NCBI RefSeq assembly: GCF_027942865.1
Contig: NC_134519.1
Location: 17,741,248-17,805,247, forward strand
Direction: 5' to 3'
From: Odontesthes bonariensis
Taxonomy: Eukaryota > Chordata > Actinopteri > Atheriniformes > Atherinopsidae
Length of the DNA: 64,000 bases
The position numbers and the translations under genes were made by a program. Under the pieces are notes generated by a model. The model was not told the DNA's origin. It saw nothing but the letters and a program-made list of their open reading frames with translations, and did not search any database. Of this stretch, positions 14,101 to 37,554 are shown in pieces (the first letter of the stretch is position 1; each line of letters opens with the position of its first letter).

Positions 14101-14920
14101 CACAGACGAGTTGGCCTTCTTCTTTTTTTTTTCTTCCTGCTTTTTGCAACATTTTGTAAGAAGCCCTGTTCTGTGTCACTTCGACCAGAGATTAGGTTGT
14201 GCTTCTTCGTGTTCCAAAGAGCACACATACATCATGCTCTGGCATTAGATTCAAATGAAAGCTTTGCTATAGCTTCAGACTGTCACAGTGCAGATCTCTC
14301 AACTTAAGCGGGCATAAAATGACCAGAAGCTCTTGCTGCAGCATTGCGTCTGAATGTGGATGGCTGTGTGAAGTGCATCAATATCCCAGAGAGCAGTGCA
14401 ACAGACATTTCTCTCAGTGACAGTGGGGCATTCATTTACCTTAATGTCAAGTACAGTACTTAAACACCCAACAGACATGCTGTTTTCCAAGCCCCAAAAT
14501 AAAGTCTAAGTGCAATTAGTGAGAGCAAATAAGGTTATTGCTACTTGTACATTTTCACTATCTCTTTCTTTTCTTCCAGAGTAAGTCAGCGTTAAAATCC
14601 TTGGGTCAAAAGCTAAGCTACAGTAACATGCAGTAGTCGTAACCCATTCCTCATTCTTCATCATTTTGGAGCCAGATTTTCTTGTGGTCATTTAAAGTCG
14701 TTTTAAGCAATAGTCCTCCAGGCTTTCTGAAGGCCTTCAGAAACCCAAAGTTTCTCTTTATACTTTGGCTGTTTCACCACTCATTTTTATTCCTGTTCTT
14801 GTACCTGGTCATCTTAAGAGGAATACGGGTTTTGTATCTTAGTTAAGCCCTTTAACGCTGATCTAACTCAAAGGATAAACCAGTGTTGTCCACACATAAC
14901 ACACGACTTAACAAAGAACC
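8140..14920. other. Intergenic DNA with candidate non-coding elements
   Basis: No coding gene is recognised. Two stretches stand out as richer in GC and in binding-site-like words than their surroundings. One is 12590-12960, with ACAATTAATGAG and clustered CpGs. The other is 13740-13900. They are candidates for conserved non-coding regulation, but conservation cannot be judged from one sequence. A perfect 20-bp palindrome lies at 14724-14743 and a 14-bp palindrome (CACTGGCGCCAGTG) at 8662-8675. Confidence 0.45.
10990..11008 (+). repeat. (GT)n microsatellite
   Basis: Short uninterrupted GT tract of about nine units in intergenic DNA. Confidence 0.85.
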
Positions 14921-14924
14921 GATT

Positions 14925-15645
14925 TTAAATCAAATCTTTAGGCACTTTTGTCACAAACACTGAAAGTCAGACGTAAAATATCATTTTTGAAACAAGGTGA
15001 TTCCCGAATAGCAATTAGATGAAAACTTGGCATATCTCATCATGGTGTGCACTGTGTGGAAACTGGACAAGTGGAGTGATATCTCTAAAAACAAAATAGA
15101 TAGAGAAAATATCCAACAAAGACCTGACAAAGGACCTAAGAGATGCATCTGGACCTTCAGCTGATCCATCTTCTGTTCACTGAAGCCTCATCAGAAATGG
15201 TCTCTGTGGAAGGGTGGCTGTCAAGAAGCCATTCTTCAGGAGGGGAAACAGGGAGCAAAGGCTCAGCTATGTCAAATGACCCAAGAACTGAAAAGAAAAT
15301 CGGTGTCAACAAGTCTTGTGGAGGGATGAAACCTCAACAGAGAATCAGACAATGGACCTCACTATTATAGAAGCAGTGTGGGACCATCTTGACAGAGAAT
15401 GTAACAAAAGAAATCCCAAGAAAGCTAGTCTATAGGGTTCAGGCCGTGTTGAGCAATAAATGTAATCATACCAAATGTTGATTTTCAAGCTTGTTAGAAT
15501 TGCATGAACGTTGGTACCTTATACACTGTATTTCCATTTCTGTTTTCACGTTTGAATAAATCACTGTACTCATTTCCAGTTTTCCTCTCAGTGTATAAAA
15601 ATATAGGTAGTGACTGAGGACATTTGAACAGTGCTGTAAGAAAGC
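14925..15645 (+). mobile_element. Dead, internally deleted Tc1/mariner element
   Basis: Three blocks recall fish Tc1-like elements. (1) Around 15130-15290 the DNA resembles the transposase N-terminal and linker region; conceptual pieces resemble RVAVKKPFLRRGNREQRLSY. (2) At 15350-15420 one frame reads LTIIEAVWDHLDRE, the block holding the third catalytic acidic residue of DD34E transposases. (3) The end near 15610-15640 (ACATTTGAACAGTGCTGT) resembles a Tc1 terminal repeat. The DDE core between blocks 1 and 2 is missing and stops and frame breaks are frequent, so the copy is inactive. The left border is approximate because the 5' terminal repeat has decayed. Confidence 0.65.
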
Positions 15646-18640
15646 TTCATCATTGATTGGCTACTCCAGGTGATTAACAGAGCTTTTTATTCTTTTTGGC
15701 TGAAAGAAATGTCATATAATCGATAAAAGAAGGCCAAAAGTCAGTCTCACTTTTCATGATTGTTAAGTATGTGGGGAAAGAAACCTTAAAGCTGAAGTGA
15801 TTGCTTTTCAAATAAGATCACATACTGTGAAAATGGTTGCTCACTGTGAACTCTGCCGTGTTCCTCAACTCTTAAAAGCTCCTTAAAGCTTGTTGTTTTG
15901 ATTTCACAGCCCACTTTTTTCTGTCAGCCACAGCAGGCGTCAACTTTCAATCATAAAGCTCCTCTGAGCGCTACCTGCACAGCACAGCAAACGATGGAGA
16001 AACCGAGCAGGTAGCTGAAGAACACCTGTTTGCACGGTATTCCCAGCACCTCGGGCTGTTACCCTTCAAAGACACAGCTACATAAATTAACTTCACATTC
16101 ACAGTTGACCGCTGGGACTTCTTTAGATCTCCCTTATAAGGTTATACTGTTGGCCAGCTCTTTTAGGAATACATCCATTGTCTTCTGCTTGTCCAAGGTC
16201 AGGTCGCAGAGGCCACAAAGAAAAACAAGAAACCACAAAATATGTGCAATAAAAAAATTTCATGTAAGGCCTCAATTTCTACCTGCAACATTATGCATTT
16301 CATTTTTTAGACGTTGCTTTTCTTCATGCTATTTGTTATTTGACAATGCTGGCAGGTTGGTAATATAAGGTTTGCCAAATGCATGCATTAATGATTTTCT
16401 GGGCGTTGGGGAGGGGGTTGAGTGTAACTTGATTTCATTTTAAATTTGAAGATCACACGAGCTCTCCTCTGTGTTGGCTTGACTATAAATCGTGTCAAGG
16501 ACTTGGAGAATGAGAACAAATGGGGTTTCTCAGGAAGACAGACAGTCTCTCTTCGGTGGCCATAAAGAAGACAAAGCTTTTTACAGTATCAACAGACGCA
16601 AGACGCGACCTTTTGGCCTGCTGGGGCAGAAGGTGAGAGCTCTGGGAGCAGAGGCCTGGTTCCAGCAGTCTGCCAGCAGACGAGACGCACGTCCCCCCGG
16701 CAAATTCCTTCCAATCTTAGATCACTGAACAGCTCTCTCTGGCTCTCTGCCTTCAGTCCTTTCCAAGTCACAGGAATATAAGTCAGTATATTTTGCGGAG
16801 TGGCACCTTAGAAAGAAACCAAAATAGAACGGCTGGTACAAGAGTAATGAGCTCAGTGAGCTTCCATCAGCTGGTGCTTTTGCGCAGGTGTCTGAGTTTG
16901 AAATTAAGATTAGGATGAAGGGGCTGGAGGTTAAGTAGTCAAGTGAGGATTTTCTTTTTACAACAAAATGAGATTTCCAAAAAAAAAAAAAAAAAAAAGG
17001 TGTAGCCAGGATGAGAAAATGTGCACCCTTGAAATGCATGTGCTGAAGAAAGGCACGAGTCTGTTGCTTTCATATAAGGGTATGACTGAGCAGCTGAGTG
17101 AACCGGCTACAACACAAGCCACTTCTGATATTGTATTTATGACTTCCAAGGGGAAAAACAAAACAACAAGCAAGGAGAGAATAGCTGTGCCCATATACTA
17201 ACTGTCACATCTATTAAGTCAAATCTTATCTTGCACAGACTGAGGAGGAGCGAGGTCATCCTCCGCAGAGAAACACTGACTCATCTCACGCCCAGATGCC
17301 CACACACAATGCATAATAGGAAATGTTTCCTGAGTTCACCGATCTCATGGCTTCATAGTACAAATGCTCGTTATTTATTACAACCTAAACAGCCCCATAC
17401 ACATGAAGGCACCGGCCGAAAGCACAGCGGCCCAAATGCAGTCAGGCTGTAGCTTCCTGCAGCAAACTGGGAAAAAACAAAAACAGTAAATTTCTTCAGA
17501 ATGACTGCTTGTACAAACAGAGCCTGCAAGCGTCATTGCCTTTTCTGACAAGTCATGTCCTCTAAACAGAAGCCACTTCTCAGGACCAGTATGTAGACAT
17601 AAGTGAGAGCGGAGCGCCATCTAGTGGACAGGACTCCAACTGGACTGGATGACAAAAGTTTGTCAAAAGTTTACTTGCTGCAAATGTGTTGAAAGTAGAA
17701 ATCTATAGAAAAAAAATGACTGCAAACAAAGAAATCCATCATTTCAGCATGTTCTGTTTGATATATTATATGTTCTTGTTGTTCTCACTGTGTAGTTTAC
17801 TTCAGTGTAAGTGTGTTTATGCAGGTCAGCTGACGTAAGATTACATACAATGTGTGACCTGACAGAGCACTTGCCGGTCTGGTACACACTTATTTTCACC
17901 CCAAACGGAGCCAAGCCAAGCTGCACTGAGGTGGACGCACAGCCAGGTCGTCACACAAGTCGGACGAAACAGCTCATTTTCAGAAGTCAACCACAGTCTT
18001 ACTGTCTTCTGAGACTTCTCAAGATCTTTAAAGGTAGGAGCTAGAATTCTTTCAAATCCAAAATAATGTTCATAAAGTTACACCATGGTTGAAGCCTTTA
18101 CTGAAGGGTGAAGCTCTGAAGAAAAAAAAATGTAAACGGCAACTTCTATTTTTGTGAATGGACCTCAGCCTTCCCAAACATTAAAAGACACTCCCGACCC
18201 CTTCTTCGCAATATAATACCCAAACGGAATATCGGTGGGGACAAAAATGTCATCTACCTCAAAAACTAAACACTCAAAGATGTGGCAAGAATGTTAAACT
18301 AGAGCTTAACAGATAAATTAACTAAATGTAGAGGAAAGATCTGCCGTGATCCCCCTTTACATTCATATTTGGCCAATTCAATTTTATGAATAATCAAACA
18401 GCTGAAAAGCTAAAAAGGTCACAGTCTCAGAGGGAGGAGGCTCGCTTCTCACTGCTAAATAAAATATGACACCAAATATTAAGCAACTATGATAAGAATT
18501 ACTATGAAGCAAGCATGTTCACTTGGTAGATATGTTAGTAAATAAAACCGCTGTGTATTCTCTCTCACATGATGTAAATATAATGCACATTTCTGTTACA
18601 CAATGCCTGAAGTGTGCTGCTGCAGTGACAGGCTGAGCTG
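15646..18640. other. Intergenic DNA between Tc1 relic and ube2v2
   Basis: No gene recognised. It contains an A18 tract near 16980, a moderately GC-rich stretch at 16490-16730 and a CTCF-like motif at 17613-17627. Open frames are short and low in complexity. Confidence 0.5.
17613..17627 (-). promoter_or_regulatory. CTCF-like motif
   Basis: The minus strand reads CCACTAGATGGCGCT, matching the core CTCF consensus (CCASYAGRKGGCRS) at every specified position. It is the best CTCF-like match I noticed in the window and lies in the gene-free interval about 1.8 kb beyond the ube2v2 stop codon. Occupancy cannot be inferred from sequence alone. Confidence 0.55.
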
Positions 18641-18646
18641 TCAGCT

Positions 18647-18661
18647 GACGCCCTCTGGTGG
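18647..18661 (-). promoter_or_regulatory. CTCF-like motif
   Basis: The minus strand reads CCACCAGAGGGCGTC, a close match to the CTCF core, in the same orientation as the motif 1 kb to the left. Two same-strand motifs at the border between a gene-free interval and a housekeeping cluster would suit a domain boundary (inference). Confidence 0.5.
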
Positions 18662-19211
18662 AAAACCTGAGTAAGTGTAGGAGCTTGGGAGTCACAAATT
18701 TCAACTTGGAGATTCTTTTTTCCTTTCTTTTGTTTGTTTTTTTCGCAGTGATTTTTAATTTCAGAAAATCACAAGTTCATACACCTGCCATTTTCACCAG
18801 AAGTTATATGCAAGGGTTTCAGAACAGAACAGGCTTCAACGTCTGTTACATGTCAAAGAGCTGCAGAACAGAAACATATTGGTATTGTGTCAAATACAGA
18901 CATATATATTTATAAAAAAAAAAAATCTTTGCCTTGTGACACTACTTTTAGACTACAGCCACAGTTCATTTTTCAGCCATCTGCATGATATTTCAATGAA
19001 CCTGCTAAACTTTACTAACAACTCAAAAATGTGGCTTCTCTTTGACTAGGTATTAATTACAGAACATGCCTTCAGACATCCATCTTGCTTTTTCCTCAGT
19101 GATCAGTCATCTGAACATACAACTATTGGGACTCCGGTACAACCTGTGTGGCATCATGCTTCCCTCTTTAAGCTGGAACAGGTCGAACATAAAAGTCATT
19201 GTCAAACTAAC

Positions 19212-19217
19212 TTTATT
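19212..19217 (-). terminator. ube2v2: Candidate ube2v2 poly(A) signal
   Basis: AATAAA on the minus strand (TTTATT on plus), about 215 bases downstream of the ube2v2 stop codon. Longer 3' ends further left are possible; mammalian UBE2V2 uses long 3' UTRs. Confidence 0.4.
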
Positions 19218-19430
19218 AAAGGCAGATAATTGTGGTCTTGTAGTCATAACTAGCTATTCAGTGCTTAACTGCAGGGACATTTTTCATTTAAATGAGCTAT
19301 GTAATAAGAAAGTCCAATCTTGCTCTTGTAGACGATATTGTCGATGTGTGAAGTGAGCCTCTTGATGTTTTTACACAATATTTCTAAGAGAGTAAGGTTT
19401 AAGACAGAGGGTCGAAACAATCCATGACAA

Positions 19431-24523
<5,093 letters not shown>

Positions 24524-24660
24524 CTTCTTCAGCCGAGTCCAGAAGCACAGAGAGCTGTGACGTCACAGCGTTTAAAACCAAGCGAGCAGCAGCATCACAC
24601 CGGCCGATCAGCGCACTGCAAGCTGTTCTGCACCGATAGACAAACACTATGTGGCTCCGA
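24524..24660 (-). promoter_or_regulatory. ube2v2: ube2v2 5' UTR and proximal promoter
   Basis: CpG-containing sequence directly upstream of the start codon. It has a perfect palindromic CRE (TGACGTCA) at 24558-24565, 35 bases upstream of the ATG, embedded in the larger palindrome GCTGTGACGTCACAGC. The start context AAGATGG is close to Kozak. No TATA box is seen, as expected for a housekeeping promoter. Confidence 0.6.
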
Positions 24661-25300
24661 ACCCGCCAGCTTTTCGTAACCTCTCAAGTGTGTTAAAATA
24701 ATTTAAAATATTACTGATGTTAAGACTGTTGAGATACTGCACTGCAGCTCAGGGACCTGCGCTCAAACCCCCTTCAGAGGATATTGACAGGAAATTTCAC
24801 TGTTTGATTTTTTTGTTGCATCAAACTGTATTTTACCATTATGGTGATTTTGTATTATTTTTTGCTGCATAAGAGCTTCAAATTTTGACCATAAAAATGA
24901 ATCTCAAAATTTTCCCTGCTATTCAATTCCTGATGTGGCAACAGACAAGATCAGAGGTCCAAGGTTACATACATTTGCTCATATGAAGCTCTTTGAGATG
25001 CCCGCTACTTAATGCCTATTTAACTTTATTAAAGAGGGAACACATCCATCACCAATAATCCATTTTTCTTCCTAGAATTATTCCTTTGCGAGTTTCATTG
25101 TCTAAGTAAGTCCTTTTATGAATCTCCTTTACTCATGGCATGTTTTAATTTTGTACTTCTGAGGAACTTTGCTTTACACACAATAAAAAAAATAAATAAA
25201 AAAAATCCTGAGAGCCCCGGACCAGCTGGTGGATCACTAAACAAAAAACTACCCAACGAGAAAAAATTAAAAGTACATGGAAAGAAAGAAAAAAAAAAAA
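24661..25300. other. Short intergenic interval, ube2v2 promoter to mcm4 3' end
   Basis: About 0.65 kb between the ube2v2 promoter and the mcm4 poly(A) signal. It is A/T-rich with A runs; nothing else is recognised. The genes lie head-to-tail, both on the minus strand, as in the human MCM4-UBE2V2 pair. Confidence 0.6.
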
Positions 25301-25332
25301 ATTAAATTACAAGCATTTTCAATGAACAAGAT

Positions 25333-25338
25333 TTTATT
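25333..25338 (-). terminator. mcm4: mcm4 poly(A) signal
   Basis: AATAAA on the minus strand (within CAATAAAATC), about 390 bases past the mcm4 stop codon and the first strong signal downstream of it. Confidence 0.6.
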
Positions 25339-25727
25339 GTTTTTTTTTCTAGCAATATACAGTCTATGAAAGCTACACTGCTGCAACAATAAGGACTCGT
25401 GAGGGCACAAGAAAACACATCGGAAGAGCACAAAAAGCAAGAGCAACACTTCAAAAAATGGGTAACAAACAAACAAAATACGTTCTTCTTAAATATCAAC
25501 TCATGGAATTTTCACGGCACGTGTGTTGACCAAACCCTTTTCTTTAAATCCCAACAGCACTGCGGCTCTTCAGTGGGTCACTGGGTAATTTGGACTCGTG
25601 TCCAAATCTGAGAATACACACAGAGGATGCATGCTGGTGCGATTTTTACAAACATTTTACAGCCTGGAGAAAAGGACATGGACACGGGACTTAGAATTAA
25701 GGACTGTACATAATTGCAGGGTGTGCC

Positions 25728-33293
<7,566 letters not shown>

Positions 33294-33845
33294 TGTTGCA
33301 GGGATATCTGTTAATAAAATGGAGAGAGTTAGGCCTTTTAAAAGGTCTTGCACAGAGGTGGAAAACATAGCTGCTTGTCACTGTACACGTGTCTCATGTT
33401 AAATCCCAAATTAGTTTATTTTCCTGATGGATATTTTCTTTTGTCAGCACTTGGTCCGCCATGAGTCATAAAAATACTGCTTTAAACGTTAATATCTAAA
33501 CACCAAGTTATTTAGATATTAACTATGAGCCTTCGGTACTTTAACCTTTGGCGTGCCTAAGTTTCATTATGTGCTATTCAAGTCGTTTCAATGCTGCTTT
33601 TAAGGCGAAATTCAGCGATCTAACAACAGTTGGTCCACCATTTGACATGTGGATGCAGGGGGACAATAAGGCATTTCACAGTTCGCTTATTTGCAACAAA
33701 AAAACATCCGTTTGCATTCAGATGAACTCGACTGACAATTCACACGGTGACAAAACTACAACAACTAATGTTTTTTTGTGACAAACAACTTAATATAGTA
33801 GGTCTGCTTACCGCTTCTTGTGTCTACGTCCAAGTGTTGCAGAAC
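33294..33845 (-). other. mcm4: mcm4 5' UTR: probable non-coding exon 1 and intron
   Basis: Upstream of the ATG the minus strand reads ..TTATTAACAG then ATATCCCTGCAACAATG, a good acceptor at 33308-33310, so the ATG exon starts at 33307. A matching donor (AAGCG/GTAAGC) lies at 33810-33812. This predicts a short non-coding first exon from about 33845 to 33812, spliced over roughly 500 bases, similar to the non-coding first exon of mammalian MCM4. Transcript data are not available here. Confidence 0.5.
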
Positions 33846-33930
33846 TGGCGCGAAACTGTGGGTGACGTAATTTTCGCGGGGAACTTTAGGCCAATGAAAA
33901 GCCAGAATTGTTCTACTCTTTCCGGAACGA
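33846..33930 (-). promoter_or_regulatory. mcm4: mcm4 promoter with E2F, CRE-like, NF-Y and ETS sites
   Basis: The minus strand has a consensus E2F site TTTCGCGCC at 33847-33855. The plus strand has another E2F-like site, TTTCGCGG, at 33872-33879. A CRE half-site GTGACGTAA is at 33862-33870, a CCAAT box at 33891-33895 and an ETS palindrome TTCCGGAA at 33920-33927. This is the expected architecture of a G1/S-induced MCM promoter. Confidence 0.75.
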
Positions 33931-35910
33931 CTCCGTTATTTGAGAGGGGATTCCTGATGAGTTTCTGCTCCTGTCACTTTAATGGAACAAATACGACTAC
34001 TTTGAATAATCAAGTAGTAGATATAATATAGATATAGAATATTGGTGTTTTTATTTCTGATATCCTAAAAGTGATGTGCGTTTCCTGCACGAGGCTTTGA
34101 ATGCTTTTATACCCCCGCGAGTAGGTTTGGTTTGGTCCAACTTTTACTTCTTTTTTTTTTTTTTTTTCCACAACTCTGAAAATTCAGAGTATGAATAAGT
34201 AAGAAGTTTGAAGTATGAAGAGTAAACAAGACATGAAAATGTAAAGTTACCGAACATTGTAAAAACCGAAGGGGCAGATAGAAAATTCAAGTAAGAAGTG
34301 AGAGAAGCAGAAATTACTTTAAGCCACTTTCTATAGTTTGCTTTTATAATGCCTGTTTACTTTAAGCTAATTCTTTTTACTGTACTAACTCATATCCGGT
34401 GTCACTTTTATCATTTTTGTTATACAGTAGTGCCATACTTGAATGAGCTGCTATTCTCACTCAACTAAGAGGCAGTTTAGGTAATACAGTTATATCAGAG
34501 AATCATTCCTCAAATGGTTCTGTGGTCGTTCATGTATTATAAAGGTGAAACGCTCCATGAAGGTGCAGAACCTTGATGAAATTATCTGTGGGACATGTCA
34601 CCTTGTGCTGCTGGAGCAGCTTGGATGTGACTTTGCATTAATTCGGGAGGTCAAATGAAAACTTCTGGAGGGGTGGAGCATCATTCCTCTCACTCCATAA
34701 TTTGGTGGATTTAAAAAAAAAAACATTTTGTTTTATGCTGGCTCAAAATCTTCCCCTACGCGTTCAAATGGTTTGAAGTTTGAGGCCTTCGGAGGACTAG
34801 ATTTTGACATCTTTCAGGACAGAAATGCTTTGTCACAGGATAAAAGCCCTCCTGCAGAACAATTTTTACTTGCATGTAAGGAGTACTCCCTCCAAGGAGA
34901 CAAGTGAACCCAAACCACAGAACCACCCTCAGCGCAGGAGGTCAGGTCTTTTATCTGTCTCGATGCATATGCATGTGGTGTACACACATAACCAGAAGAC
35001 TACCTATTTACTCCCATCAAATATTTGCAGAAATATGTTGTAGGCACACACCCCGTCCACCAAGTGGTGCAATTTCCAAGTGGGAGAAGAGCGCGAGAGA
35101 GGAAGAGTACTGCAAACTTCTTAAGTGGAAAACATGGGAAACATTTCCGAGAAGTGTCAGTACATGTGTGATTTAAGGGAACCTCTTAAAGACACCACTG
35201 CTAATAAAAGATTACCAGAAACATGCCGTATCACTGTTTAATATCTGACACTTTGTATTCAATACCTGCAAATGCGCCATACCAAAACATTAAAAAAATG
35301 TATCTTAAAAGTTTAAATGGAATTATATTTGTTTGACTGCGGAACCGAACGCATCTTCTGCAGATGTTGTATCTAGTCACAAAATTGGAGCATTTCTATC
35401 GGAAACCACTTTGTATCCTCACTCCAAAACATTTTGGCAGCTCCGTCCCTTTAAAACTGCAAAACAGTTTAGGAAAAAAGGTATAGTTGTTATAAATGAA
35501 GCCATTCAAAACAGAAGTAAATATTTAATTTTGAAATATGATGCACAATATGCATGATAAATGATGTACTACTATAATGACTAAATATAATTTAATACCA
35601 ACATGAACTTTTCACATTTATGGGTTGGCAAGTTTGGGGTTTTTTGGCACTCTGTTAAAACTCTGATCTTAATATGGAACTTGTATATCTATCGTTTGTG
35701 TAATGTTTATTTTCCTTGTAAAGCATCTGAATACGGTCACTTGTAGGAGTCAATTGCTCGTGTTCCTGGCGATAAATTAATGATGGTCCCAAAGAGCCAG
35801 AGCACAGCCTGCAGTATGTAAACAACTGCGAACCATTCATAGAATCATAGTAAAAAAAGTGGGTGGCAAGAGCGACACGCCCTCCCCCCCTCAAATGTGA
35901 AGTTAACTGA
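33931..35910. other. Intergenic interval mcm4-cebpd; prkdc absent
   Basis: About 2 kb between the divergent mcm4 and cebpd promoters. In tetrapods this interval holds PRKDC (a very large gene of more than 80 exons), which shares a promoter region with MCM4. No exon of it is recognisable here and the space is too small. It contains T and A tracts and otherwise nothing identified. Confidence 0.7.
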
Positions 35911-36229
35911 CACCACGTGACCTCCTTTTAGACATGACTGGCTCGTGAGAGGGCGGCGTGTGTGACGTCAGCGGAGGGAACGATACAAAGCTCTCCGCGA
36001 AACTCGCTGCTGCTCCAGAGAAGTGATAACTCTAAGTGTTGACGGTGACAGGACCCTGACAATCACAGCCCAGGGAAACAGACTGAACTAGCTGTTAAGA
36101 AGGGACAGAGGCGCCTGCGCAGGAGTCAAAACTGCGAGGTTACCTAGAAACAGACCGTTACACCTGTGGGTTACTTATTAACAAGTTTTTTTTTTCTCTC
36201 TTAACCACGTGGACGAATAGCCAGGGTTC
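35911..36229 (+). promoter_or_regulatory. cebpd: cebpd promoter and 5' UTR
   Basis: A CACGTGAC E-box lies at about 35914-35921 and a perfect CRE (TGACGTCA) at 35963-35970. A TATA-like GATACAAAG follows at 35982-35990, about 240 bases before the ATG. I find no upstream ATG between the predicted start site and 36230. CREB and acute-phase factors regulate CEBPD in mammals; the CRE fits that, but I did not see a clear STAT3 site. Confidence 0.55.
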
Positions 36230-37129
36230 ATGTGTGACATATACAGCCTGGACTCTCACTGCGTGTCTCCACAATGCAACATGAGTTGGGCGATGGAGCC
36301 TGCTAACTTCTATGAGAGCACCAAGGTGGGCGGCGCGCAGCAGGGGGTCTGCAAGCCGGGCACCAGGGTCGATGGCGCGGGCGAGGACAACACCATGGTG
36401 GAGCTGAACACCACCCCTGCCATGTACGACGACGAGAGTGCCATCGACTTCAGCCAGTACATCGAGTCCATGACATCTGTGCCAAACCTGGAGCTGTGCA
36501 ACGACGAGCTCTTCCTTGACCTGTTCAACACTGTGAAGCAGGAGAAGGCAGATTTCTTCAACATGCAGAGCTCCGTGCTGCCCGGCGGCATGCAGCAGCA
36601 GCAGCAACAGCTGCAACTGTCATCCACATACACCGCAGAGAGGAAGCTGGACAGCATGCTGGAAAAGGGGGGGTTCAGCGCGCCCATCAAGCAGGAGCCC
36701 GACTGGAGTGACAGCGACATGTCTTCATCCCTGCCTTCCCAGATTGAGACCTGCGCCCAGACCTCCGTCAGCCTCCCGATGGGGCAGCCGACACCCCCGA
36801 CAACCCCAGAGCCCGTGTCAGCTGTCAGCTCCGCCAAATCTTCCCCCAGGAAAATCGGCAGGGAGAAGGGGAAGAAGTCGGTGGACAGGTTCAGCATGGA
36901 GTATCGACAGAGGCGAGAGAGGAATAACATTGCAGTGAGGAAAAGCAGGGACAAAGCCAAGAGGCGCAACATGGAGATGCAGCAGAAAATGCTGGAACTG
37001 AACGCTGATAACGACAAGCTTCACAAAACCATCGAGCAGCTCACCAGAGAGCTCACCGGGCTCAGAGATTTCTTCAAGCAAATGCCCAACTCCACCTTTG
37101 CGGGCTCCACGAGCTTAGAGAGGCGGTGA
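36230..37129 (+). CDS. cebpd: CCAAT/enhancer-binding protein delta
   Basis: Single-exon gene of 299 codons, as usual for C/EBP delta. The start is the first ATG ([10 protein letters not shown]), which keeps the N-terminal region ending [10 protein letters not shown]. The transactivation block [19 protein letters not shown] (63-81) is strongly CEBPD-like, followed by [14 protein letters not shown] (88-100). Two SUMO-type motifs, VKQE (102-105) and IKQEP (153-157), flank a Gln run at 122-127. The C-terminal bZIP spans about 224-284, with basic region [20 protein letters not shown] and zipper Leu at 257, 264, 271 and 278. C/EBP delta is a nuclear transcription factor induced by cytokines and stress that dimerises with other C/EBPs. 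The CDS is GC-rich compared with its flanks, which creates long antisense frames that are not genes. The 3' end converges with spidr. Confidence 0.97.
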   Translation: MCDIYSLDSHCVSPQCNMSWAMEPANFYESTKVGGAQQGVCKPGTRVDGAGEDNTMVELNTTPAMYDDESAIDFSQYIESMTSVPNLELCNDELFLDLFNTVKQEKADFFNMQSSVLPGGMQQQQQQLQLSSTYTAERKLDSMLEKGGFSAPIKQEPDWSDSDMSSSLPSQIETCAQTSVSLPMGQPTPPTTPEPVSAVSSAKSSPRKIGREKGKKSVDRFSMEYRQRRERNNIAVRKSRDKAKRRNMEMQQKMLELNADNDKLHKTIEQLTRELTGLRDFFKQMPNSTFAGSTSLERR

Positions 37130-37422
37130 CAGATTCAATCTTCTATGAACTGAGCTTTTAGGAGACATACCTCAACAGACACTTGTTTTTACCATCTGTA
37201 CCAGATGTATTTTAAGCTTACCATAATGGCACTGGAAAATATGTTGTTGCTGCCATATTTTATGTGGGATTTTGTCTGTATTAAATTATTTTACCACTGC
37301 ATTTACATGATGGTATACCTGATATGGTACATGTTTTATAATTCCAAACTTTGTATAAGAGCCAGAGCATGATCTTTTATATAGTTTGTATGAAACCTTA
37401 AACATTCTGTTTATGGAATTAT

Positions 37423-37428
37423 AATAAA
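37423..37428 (+). terminator. cebpd: cebpd poly(A) signal
   Basis: AATAAA about 295 bases after the stop codon, preceded by AT-rich 3' UTR with several TGTATTTTA/TTTTAT stretches typical of unstable immediate-early messages. Confidence 0.7.
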
Positions 37429-37554
37429 GTCACTGAAAAAGTGCAGAACTGTCTGGTTGTGAGTAGTCTTTGCATGTCAAGTGGTGTGGAGGGAACAACT
37501 TCACACAAGAAGTGCAACAGGAAATGGAAAGCAAAGTCAGCAAAAAATAAGACA

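Noticed and set aside
33931-35910. Hidden PRKDC exons in the mcm4-cebpd interval
   Set aside because: No frame on either strand resembles DNA-PKcs, and 2 kb cannot hold the gene.
36158-37017. Long minus-strand open frames (152 and 235 codons) over cebpd
   Set aside because: They are antisense shadows of the GC-rich cebpd coding exon, with no promoter, splice context or recognised domain.
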